NCBI RefSeq assembly: GCF_012489685.1
Contig: NC_080043.1
Coordinates: forward strand, 53,218,289-53,282,288
DNA length: 64,000 bases
Direction of reading: 5' to 3'
Source: Lotus japonicus
Lineage: Eukaryota; Streptophyta; Magnoliopsida; Fabales; Fabaceae
How positions within the stretch are numbered: the stretch's first letter is position 1; each line of letters opens with the position of its first letter. The translations under genes and the position numbers were made by a program. The notes under the pieces were generated by a model that was not told where the DNA came from, did not search any database, and was given only the letters and a program-made list of their open reading frames with translations. Shown in pieces: positions 56,201-64,000 of the stretch.

Positions 56201-58432
56201 GTATAGTCGCTAATCCTTACCTCTGATCGTCTTTTCCATAGCTTTTCTCTATGTCTTTCTGTGCTCATAGTTTTGAGGTTTTTGCAAAACTATCCTGAAT
56301 ACTTCATTTTTGATTCTAAACATCTTCCTTATGTGCCCAAGAGCATGTTTATCTAATAATACTGCGCCGATTCTCGAAAAACTACCGTCGAGTTTCAATT
56401 CTGCTTAAAATACCCATTTTGGGGTAAAGCTTCGTCCTTTGGGATGAAAACTATCGCCTTAGCTTAGTGCTAGTAGGGTTAGTTGTCATAAACGTCGTTG
56501 GTGACGTCCCCATCCAATTTTCTTTTTGAAATTTCAGTTTTGAAATTCTGAGCTAAAAATATTGACCAAAATACCCCTGCGACAGTTTTCGATCCGATAA
56601 TTTTTCCGAGTTTAGAATACCCTTAGTTACGGCTAATGATAGCATAGGAACCAATTTTGATCGAAGAAAAATCGAGCCACCCAATTACCAATAGTGGCCG
56701 AGAGCTATAGAGGAGGAGGAGGAAAATTTCTTTTTTCAAAAACTTGTCCTTTCGCGCTAGATTATCGTACCTCGGAGTATATACTACTTCGTGTAACCTT
56801 AGTGAGTATTGTTTGCTGAGTTTCTGACTCATTGTGATTGATTTCCGTGGTTTTGCTCTAAAGGTGCTTTTGAGGATTTTCCTGAAGAGCAAGGCATTGA
56901 TTGTGTGGGAGCTTTCGAAGATCACCCTGGAGAATCTACAGGTGAGGGCTACTCACTGAATCCTTAGTTAATGCTTAGGGTCGATGCTTTCGACATTGAT
57001 TTACTGTTTATGCACTTCTTTGTGCTTGATTGGAAAAATGTTTTCTGAGGCTTCGGCTGACAATGTAGATGATTCATCTACTGAATGTTTTTGAGATTGA
57101 ATTACATGGTACGTGCTAAGTGGGTAATCTAGGATGTGTGATGCATGCTTTATATGCTAAGTGCTACGTGGTTATTTTAGAATGTGTTGATATATGACAT
57201 GTTGGTTGATTGTGCTGATTTAATTATGCCTTTTCAATGAAATCTGTGATTCTGAGTAGTGAGAATAGCGGGCAGGTCATGCCGATTTTATTTTGAGATT
57301 TTGGGGAAAGTTTGATTGGACGAATGAGATTCGGGCCTTGTTATGGTTTTTCATGGATCAAGACATTCTCTGGAGTCATTTGGGGATTAGGAGATCCCGA
57401 GAACTTATAAGATTTGCGATAAGACTAAAAGGATATTATTTTGTAAAGAAAACTCATAAGACATTAAACAACCTTTAAACCCTTTAATAATGATAATAAT
57501 CTCGAATGAAAGCTTAGGAGTAAAATCTTAGTTTTGGAAAGCGAGAAGTGTCGTCGGATCCAAGTGTTGAGAATATTGAGAAGTTTTGAGTATGTTGATA
57601 CTCTTGTGCTCTGGGAGCAGTTGTGTTGTTGGGCTATCCGAGAGATAAGCCGGGAAACGGTTAGTTTCCGAGTATGTTGATACTCTTTGCTCGTTGAGCA
57701 GTTTTGACCATCGGATGGAGATGAGTCGGATGATTTGGAGATCATCATGAGTTATTGTGTTGTTGAGAAGAAGTGTCTTTTGTCACAGAATCGACTGTTA
57801 CCTTAGGATAAGCTTTTAGAGACATTAATTTACCTAGAACACGTGGCGACGTGTCGAGTGAGGTCGGAGACGTTGTTTGACTAATCATCCTGCATTCATG
57901 CAACATTAATGAGGTATTAACACGAGACGGACTTCGGACCTCGGTGGATTCCAAAATGGTCATAAGACCCGGATTTCCGCATAAGAGCGTTTGTAGACGA
58001 CTCTTAGTAGCAGACCGAAATGGCAGACCTTTGGGTTTACTGCTGATCTGGCTACCGTTGTTGTTGGTGTAAGAGGCACGCGGGCCGAAATGGTCCCACC
58101 GTGGCTGGTGTTAGGGCTGATCCGTTTGATGTCCATCCCTTCCGGAATGCATTTGGTTAACTGGGTTAACCGTCATTTGCATATCATGCAACATGCATAC
58201 TAATTTAGTTGCCGAGTGTGATTGTTACTTGTTAATCCTATTTGGAACATGTTAATTGTTAGTATTGTCGTTATATTCATTGTCGAATATGTAACCCTAG
58301 GATGCTATCTCTAGCTATAAGCCTAAGTGGTTATCTCTTATCTGTACCTATTGGGTTTATTATTTACATAATTCTTTGGAGTTGACCCTCGCGTCTTCTG
58401 TGTGTGTTTTGGCGGACAACGCCCTTTGTCAG
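56201..58432 (+). other. Putative intron within the Tekay 3' LTR
   Basis: Donor-like CGAG|GTATAG at 56201 and acceptor-like CTTTGTCAG ending at 58432 bracket 2232 bp directly before the ORF ATG. The L2 counterpart is 10735-13216 (minus). Inference only. Confidence 0.35.
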
Positions 58433-58909
58433 ATGTCTTTAGCGGACTGGTTCACAATGGTCCACCCTTCGGGGGGGACTAGATACGAGATGATAGACCA
58501 GGATGACCCCGGCGCGTGGGTGGTAGACCCCGCTAGCCATCGCGCGACGTACTCGGGGAGGATCATGGAGGATAGGGTAGACAGAGTAGGACACTTGATG
58601 GAAGGAGTGTTGAGGAGGAGCACTGTCAGTTTCAACTTGCCGCCAGGAGTGCATTGCGGACCAGGAGTGGGAGCACCACCTCCACCGTCGTCTTCGGATG
58701 ATGAGGACCCCTCCGAGGAGGAGCTTGTGGGAGTGCATTCATCAGAGTCCAGCACACCCACCGTTGCTATCATTGATGATCATGGTTCGGGCCCAAAGCC
58801 CGTTAGTCCAGCACCGGAGCGCATTGCGGTTACGAGGGGAGGACGGATAGTGTTTGTAGACTTGGTCGTTCTGGATTCAGATTCAGACGACGATCATGCT
58901 AGCATGTAG
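58433..58909 (+). CDS. LTR-embedded ORF in the Tekay 3' LTR (158 aa)
   Basis: The longest LTR ORF in the window. ATG directly after TTTGTCAG is chosen because L2 has the same context; an upstream TTG-opened extension is less likely. The product has MSLADWFTMVHPSGGTRYEM, DDPGAWVVDPASHRATYSGR, VSFNLPPGVHCGPGVGAPPP, then a Ser/Asp/Glu-rich acidic region (SSSDDEDPSEEELVG), VAIIDDHGSGPKPVSPAPER, GRIVFVDLVVLDSDSDDDHA. AW-x2-D-x4-R and the following spacing resemble L3, L5 and L7 ORFs. No signal peptide, membrane segment or known domain. The open frame and ATG are intact. Confidence 0.55.
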   Translation: MSLADWFTMVHPSGGTRYEMIDQDDPGAWVVDPASHRATYSGRIMEDRVDRVGHLMEGVLRRSTVSFNLPPGVHCGPGVGAPPPPSSSDDEDPSEEELVGVHSSESSTPTVAIIDDHGSGPKPVSPAPERIAVTRGGRIVFVDLVVLDSDSDDDHASM

Positions 58910-59393
58910 GTTTTAGTGCTGGTGTGAGCTCCTCGAGATAGGATTATTGTAGGAGTAGAGTCTTAGCTCTGAACATCATTTGTTTCGTTGGGGACAGGGT
59001 AGTTTCCCGCCTATAGCTTTTTGTGTGGTTTCTTTACGGGAATCACAGAGAATTGGTTGGACTTAGGAGGTCTTGTTTTAGGCCGATGGGCCAGCTTCAT
59101 TCTCATTTTTGAGGTTTGTGTTGCGGACACTTCACCTGTACGTTGGTCTGTACATATTGCCTACGGGCGTTACACTTTTCTTCTTTCCGTCACTGGAGGT
59201 TACTCGTGACGAGGTTGCTACTTACAGCGGGGGCTGTAATATATATTGTATATTAGTTCTGTTGTCTTTCGCATTTGCGTTTTATTTATTTCAGTCTTGT
59301 TTATATTATCGACGAAAAAAAAATATATTCACGTTTTCCGCATTAAGTTTATTTTTGTTACTAAAGTGACGCCACCGAAATCGGGGTGTTACA

Positions 59394-59957
59394 GTCTCTC
59401 TCTTTCTCTCTCTCAGGTTTTCACGTGGAGCTGTATGGTTTCTGTTCTTATTCAGAATGAGGGGAAAATAAGGGTTTTCCCCCCTTATTTCCCATGCAAC
59501 CCGCGGCCTCACACACATGTGGGCTAGGGTTTCATTTTTTTTTTCTTCTTTTCACTTAAGCTTGCAAACCACCCTTGACCCATTAGTAATCACCACTTAA
59601 CCAGGTCCAAATTGCAGATATGCCCCACTCTTTATAATTAAAACCCAATTAAACTCGGAATTAAAAAGAAAATACAACACTTAATCCGCTGGCACATTAC
59701 AGCCCGACCCTTGCTCAGTAAAATTCGAATATCTCGAGCTACAGAGGTCGGCATGACCTGATTCCGCTTCGAGAATTTTCTACACTTAACGGGCTACAAC
59801 TCTCATGAAGGACGTTTTCCCAAATGAGGTCGTTAAGACCCTCTAAAAATTCACACAAGTTGACAGTTGTAATCTGTCAAAACTCAAACTTAGCCAAAAG
59901 TCTTATTTTATTCAATCTATCACTTAAGCATTACATAAGTAAGTCTAGGGTCTTACA
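59394..59957 (-). repeat. E 3' LTR, remaining piece
   Basis: Continues the E LTR after the Tekay insertion, ending AGGGTCTTACA at 59957. It matches the start region of the D LTRs read in reverse (CATTTGGGAAAACTTCC; CATGAGAGTTGTAGCCC). Confidence 0.85.
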
Positions 59958-60511
59958 ATACCACCCTCCTTAAAAATAGTTTCGTCCTCGGAACTACTAT
60001 AGGAAGACATACCACGCTTCCATTGCGCACTCTGATATTCCCTACAAATTTCCCAGTCGTCTCGACGCATAGGTTATTGTCCTTAGTCTCATCTTTCTGG
60101 TCTTCACGTGACATCTCTAATGGTCTAGCTCCACATCATTCTCACAAAGGGAATCCGTCTCTCCTTAACGTTCCTTTCATAGTCCAACACCAACTATCAT
60201 TCCGATCACAATTTTCCAATATCAAGTTGATCAGGCTCAATATCCAAAAGATTGCAATCAGGAAAAATATTTGGTAAGGATGTTCAAGTCACTCTCATTT
60301 CACTGTCTATAACCTAGACACCCGTCGTAGAACCTCACGGAACTCTCCCGTTAGAACACGACCCAAACTGCCTCACTGCAGTCACACAAAACAACAAAAG
60401 TTTAAGTCAACAGGTGTTATGCTCATGCCGGTACACGTTGGTCGGCGTCCCGCCCAGGTGATCCGGATGCAACATCAACAGCTCAGACACGGGAAAACAA
60501 ACTTTTCAGAC

Positions 60512-60923
60512 ACCGAGCTCAAAGGTTCCATTCACCAATTCACTCGTTCAGTAGTTCCATCCACCACCTAGTCCATTCGACGGTTCCATCCACCATCTGG
60601 TTTGTTCGATCTATGGTTCCATCCACCATATACGATCGTTGGTTCCATCCACCAATCCCGTCTTTCCTGATGGTTCCATCCACCATCTCGGTCTGACCAA
60701 TGGTTCCATCCACCATTCCTGATTCACCGATGGTTCCATCCACCATCTCATCGACTGTGATGGTTCCATCCACCATCTTGATCGACGCACTCCGTTCACT
60801 GGCTTCATCCTCCATCTCATCGACCTTGATGGTTCCATCCACCATCTCGATCGACGCACTCGGTTCACTGGCTCCATCCGCCATCCTTTCTTAGCTCATG
60901 GTTCCATCCACCATCTTTGCTAA
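60512..60923 (-). repeat. 30-bp minisatellite in E (minus)
   Basis: GATGGTTCCATCCACCAT recurs every 30 bp with variable 12-bp spacers; the reverse-complement counterpart of 30778-31167. Confidence 0.88.
60540..60884 (-). CDS. ORF over the minisatellite in E (114 aa)
   Basis: Minus-strand frame of MVDGTI-type decapeptides (MVDGTITVDE, MVDGTIGESG, MVDGTIGQTE, MVDGTIDRTN) with one MEDEASERSASIK unit, ending VEWTRWWMELLNE. It stays open through the whole array, whereas the D frame stops at 31008. No known protein is recognised. Confidence 0.3.
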   Translation of the reverse strand: MADGASEPSASIEMVDGTIKVDEMEDEASERSASIKMVDGTITVDEMVDGTIGESGMVDGTIGQTEMVDGTIRKDGIGGWNQRSYMVDGTIDRTNQMVDGTVEWTRWWMELLNE

Positions 60924-62339
60924 GTGAGGAAAAATCAAGAGTGTACACAAAACACCACAAAAACGTAAGGAAGAGATTGACTCGGTCAGTGTTCTCCCCC
61001 GCCTCTATGACTCAATAATGAGCCTTCAGCACACCAAATCACATCACACACATAAATCACAAACCATTCACAAAATGAAATAATACCAAATATTATTTAT
61101 TTTACCAAGTCTGACACAAAGTCTCGACGTGGTCAGGCGTGTCCCACTTGGAGCGTTCACTCCAACCTCAGTCTTTTGTAAGCGACAACCCTTAATTAAA
61201 ACATCATTTCAATCCCTCACTTTTCTTCGATCCTACAAGTAGTGTCAGCGCGCATCCCCAAACTTGGGAGACGTCATGCAAGTTCACCTCAAGGGTGACA
61301 TACAAGGCAACAACAACCCCTAGATATCTAACAATCATCTTCAGATAGACCTAGATATCACGCTTGTACTAGGGCACTAGGCGCCAAATCCAAGTCCAAT
61401 TGATCAACCGTTTATAAGCTAATCCTCATCTCAATACCTAACAATCCATACGTCATCTCTTGTTTCAGAACTATCCTCATTCAGACCTTAAATCAATCTT
61501 TCACTTATCCACAAGTCAAATTATAGTCTACTTTAAGTCTGAAATCTCTGCATAACTCATAATTCATTCCCTTCAAGATCAAACCATATACTGTGCCTCT
61601 AGGGACTTAGCCCAACTTTCGCTCCCTAGATTTTAATCTTCAAAGGTTCAACTGCTATCGTCACAACTAAAACCATTAAATCTCTTATTTATACCTGTCT
61701 CCCAACTCTCAAGGACAATCTTAACCCCTAAGGTTTTAATCCAGCTTAGTCAATCTCACTTAGTAATCCTAGCACATTTCTCTGAAATCCATATCAACAC
61801 TCTCATGTATTCAACTAATGCTAAAACTTTCTTTCTCTAGCTTGATCACTATGACACCAATCAACTTCTTAATCTCTCAATCCAATTCTAACAAACTTTA
61901 AGTTCTACACAATTAGGACAAGAATTCATGGACTTAAAATCTAAACCTTCACCGAGTTCGCACCAATAATGTCCTCTAACTCTTAAACACTTTTTAGATG
62001 AACATTCATTTCTTAGCACTACGACTTCTTCACAAAGGGATCAAATACCTAACAAAACTCATCTCTCAGATTTGACCAACATATATCAATTCCTATCAAC
62101 CTTTCTATCATGGTCCATCACCAGCTATAATTCTGAATATCACCCCCCTTCAATATTAAGTCGATTAGGCTTAATATGTCGAAGATGGAAATTTAGAAAA
62201 AAATCACTGGAAAGGTCAATGAGTCCCTATCATCCCGTAGCCACATAAATTGAGATCATATCCAATCGATTCAATTTCTAATACTTCAACCTCAAAAATT
62301 ATGTACCCTTGACATCTCATCTCTGGAATTCATATGTCA

Positions 62340-62560
62340 TTCCACTAAGATTCATCCTTAGCTTCTACCTTCGCCTTTTGATACGTCAAACACGTTGATA
62401 CATACTCGACTACTCGTTTCTTCATCCCAGTCCACCAGAAATGAAGTTTTAAGTCTGATACATCTTTGTCATTCCCGAATAAATACTCAATCTACTCTTA
62501 TGACCCTCATCCAAGATCAACTTCCTCAAAATATCTTGACATAGAGTCAACACTTAATCT
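62340..62560 (-). pseudogene. Integrase zinc-finger remnant in E
   Basis: The minus strand matches D 29206-29469 (GATGAGGGTCATAAGAGTAG; CATTTCTGGTGGACTGGGAT). It is the H2C2 region only. Confidence 0.6.
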
Positions 62561-62744
62561 CAAGTATCACGGCAATGATACTAATCAGAGACATTCTCAC
62601 AGTCAAGCAAACATCTTAGCAAACAAGTCTACCCAATCTCACCGCGAAGCTTTGAAAACATCTTTATCAAAAACAAAAAAAAAACACAACGAGTTCGGAA
62701 ACTCGTAAGCCCAAAACCCTTAGTGCTCTGGTTTCTCAACCGGA

Positions 62745-62756
62745 GCTCTGATACCA
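62745..62756 (-). promoter_or_regulatory. Primer-binding site of E (tRNA-iMet type)
   Basis: Minus-strand TGGTATCAGAGC three bases from the right LTR, followed by CTCCGGTTGAGAAACC as after the second primer site in D. Confidence 0.88.
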
Positions 62757-62759
62757 CAA

Positions 62760-64000
62760 TGTTACGCCCCGATTTCTCGAGTGTTACACAGTAACTAATT
62801 AACCAATTTTCGTAAAGAATTTTCGTCGATTCACTTATTAATCTTGAATTAATGATAAAAGTTCAATTTCACAAAATTCTCGAAACTTAACCATTTCAAA
62901 CTTGCGGAAATAATCATCAACGTAAACCTCATGCTTTATTAATCATTGAAAAGAGTATGAAATAAATATCCGGAAGAAAACTTCAAAGTAAATTACATCA
63001 AGTTAAACTATCTCAACTAAAATAAAGTAATGGTTCAATACTTCCAAAACTCGGTACTCTCAACCCAAAAGAAAAATGGATGTCTCAAAACCCAACCATA
63101 TCCTTGGCCCCTTCCTCTTTATCTTCTTCCTCTTTATCAGAAGTGTAGTCGTCATCCGGTAGTGGCTTGTCACGTAGTATCAACTCCCAAGAATGAGTCG
63201 TCGCCGTTATCTTCACGACCATCTACCCCCCCCCCAAATAAACACATAGCAAACAAGCAGGGTCAGGTCCAACAATAAGAATGATAATGAAAAAAATCAA
63301 CAACAACATAATATAAGTACATTATATGTCTTTTATGGGAAAGAGTCAGTTACTAACGGAATCTCACATCACACAACCCACCAATCCTGCCTTGGCCAAT
63401 CACTTACATCCGCAGATGTACAATCACGTGAAGCTGCAATACTTCACAAAAATCTCATGGTGACCGCAGTCAACCAAACACGTGGAGCCGCAATGATCCA
63501 CAAAATCTCTAGGTGACCGCAGTCAACCTTTTCACGTGGAGACCAACAGTCAATCCACAATTCTCCCTCGCGTGCAAGCCCATCGTTCTCATGGACTATA
63601 GTCTACACTAGACCTATGCCCATATTATTCACATTTACTTGCAAGCGAGTTAATTACACGTTTCTCTTTGTTTAAGTCTCTAAAGTCAACCTAGAGTCTT
63701 ACATCAACATCGCATAAATACAACAATTAAACGATCACAGACACATCGGGAATTACAGCTAGATGAGCGACCCTTTGAACAATTTCCAATAATATCACAA
63801 TTCACGTAAGGCATAGCATAAACTTACACTTACGCATGGCACATCATGGCATAAATTATCAAATAAGGCAACATAAGGCTTATGCATGGAAAACAACACA
63901 TTTTCGCAACTTAGCTTTTTGGACGGCAGAAACACGTTCATTGAAACTGGTCTACAGAATGCGTCCTCCAACAAAAAATCATGTATAATATCTTTCTGGA
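62760..64000 (-). repeat. E 5' LTR (truncated by window end)
   Basis: Close copy of 49186-50425. TGTTACGCCCC at its edge differs by one base from TGTAACGCCCC of the other LTR. Confidence 0.9.
63085..63222 (-). CDS. LTR-embedded acidic microprotein, E 5' LTR (45 aa)
   Basis: Minus-strand ATG after a G-run and TAG. Starts MVVKITATTHSWEL, then RDKPLPDDDYTSDKEEEDKE and ends MVGF. It differs from 49511-49633 by a few substitutions and one in-frame five-codon difference. Confidence 0.45.
   Translation of the reverse strand: MVVKITATTHSWELILRDKPLPDDDYTSDKEEEDKEEGAKDMVGF

Larger units (their letters stand above)
51119..59393 (+). mobile_element. Tekay-type chromovirus (Ty3-gypsy) with truncated 5' LTR and foreign insert
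   Basis: The element starts TGTAAGGCCCAAG at 51119 and ends GGGGTGTTACA at 59393. Flanks are TTCTC (51114-51118) and GTCTC (59394-59398), a probable duplication with one mismatch. The 5' LTR is represented only by its first 370 bp (51119-51488). A fragment of another gypsy element follows (51489-53364), then RNase H, integrase and chromodomain (53365-55309), PPT (TTGGAGGGTAGTAA) and a complete 3' LTR (55347-59393, 4047 bp). By eye the 370-bp piece differs from the 3' LTR at about five positions, so insertion is relatively recent. Confidence 0.85.
55347..59393 (+). repeat. Tekay 3' LTR (4.05 kb)
   Basis: Starts TGTAAGGCCCAAG right after the PPT. It has TATA (56051), leader, donor-like TCGAG|GTATAG (56201), about 2.2 kb intron-like sequence, GTTGACCCTCGC (58381), CAG and a 158-aa ORF, then an ACCGAAATCGGGGTGTTACA end. 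It is related to L2, F and fragment 9555-10021. Confidence 0.9.
59958..62759 (-). other. E internal region, largely non-coding
   Basis: It corresponds to D 29059-31732. Visible are the PPT at the left, the minisatellite (60512-60923), the integrase H2C2 remnant (minus, about 62340-62560) and the primer site. Compared with D, it has a short extra segment around 61195-61320. No complete domain is present. Confidence 0.8.
49186..64000 (-). mobile_element. Element E: D-family non-autonomous LTR retrotransposon (runs off window)
   Basis: It reads on the minus strand. The left (3') LTR occupies 49186-51118 and 59394-59957, split by the Tekay element. The internal region is 59958-62759. The right (5') LTR begins at 62760 and runs beyond 64000. 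Primer site TGGTATCAGAGC (minus, 62745-62756) and PPT (minus, AAGGAGGGTGGTAT, about 59958-59973) are intact-looking. The two LTRs are nearly identical over long stretches, suggesting a young insertion. The internal region matches D, including the integrase remnant and the minisatellite, but has no TRIM unit. It is inserted in LTR F. Confidence 0.9.

Overview
This is heterochromatin-like plant DNA made almost entirely of LTR retrotransposons nested inside one another. No intact host gene, tRNA, rRNA or CRISPR array is visible. A land plant is indicated by a SIRE/Maximus-type copia element with an env-like reading frame, Tat-lineage gypsy elements with a second RNase H, a Tekay-type chromovirus, an Athila-like tRNA-Asp primer site, a TRIM element and multi-kilobase solo LTRs. 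A eudicot, perhaps a legume, is my best guess; the species cannot be read from the sequence.

Layout. (1) 1-9554: 3' part of a SIRE-like copia element (+), broken by a three-LTR TRIM (2059-3380, TSD GTATC) and a solo LTR (4511-6756, TSD CCATG). (2) 9555-10021: fragment of a Tekay-type LTR. (3) 10022-47136: a decayed Tat-type gypsy element, T1 (+). Its pol is cut by solo LTRs at 10138-14580 (TSD GGGAA) and 15199-18457 (TSD CTATT), and by a non-autonomous Athila-like element A (-), 19366-46185 (TSD GCTGA/CCTGA). (4) Inside A lies a second Tat-type element, T2 (+, about 21737-44130), itself cut by solo LTRs at 22125-25348 (AACAA), 34238-36341 (CGCGT) and 37268-40184 (ACTGA), and by a complete non-autonomous element D, 26218-34151 (GTCGG). 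(5) 47137-64000: a long LTR (F) inserted in T1 integrase. It is cut by element E (-, 49186 to beyond the window), whose left LTR holds a Tekay-type element (51119-59393) that carries a fragment of yet another gypsy element (about 51489-53364).

The most unusual signal is inside the LTRs. Several families that differ over most of their length share one internal plan: a 5' splice-donor-like site (usually AG then GTAAGG), 1.1-2.5 kb containing recurrent short blocks, then a CAG or TAG directly before the ATG of a small reading frame, then the LTR end. The predicted proteins of the longer frames align with each other (pattern AW-x2-D-x4-R-x2-Y-x-G). In the short version, differences between copies keep the frame. 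This looks like a mini-gene carried within LTRs. Other notable points: D contains a TRIM unit bounded by two copies of the primer-binding site; a 30-bp minisatellite encodes a decapeptide repeat in D and E; T2 has an antisense frame with its own TATA-like box; and A carries clusters of GC-rich palindromes.

All boundaries, identities and TSDs were read by eye. Where an element is broken, the breaks are described and nothing is reconstructed.
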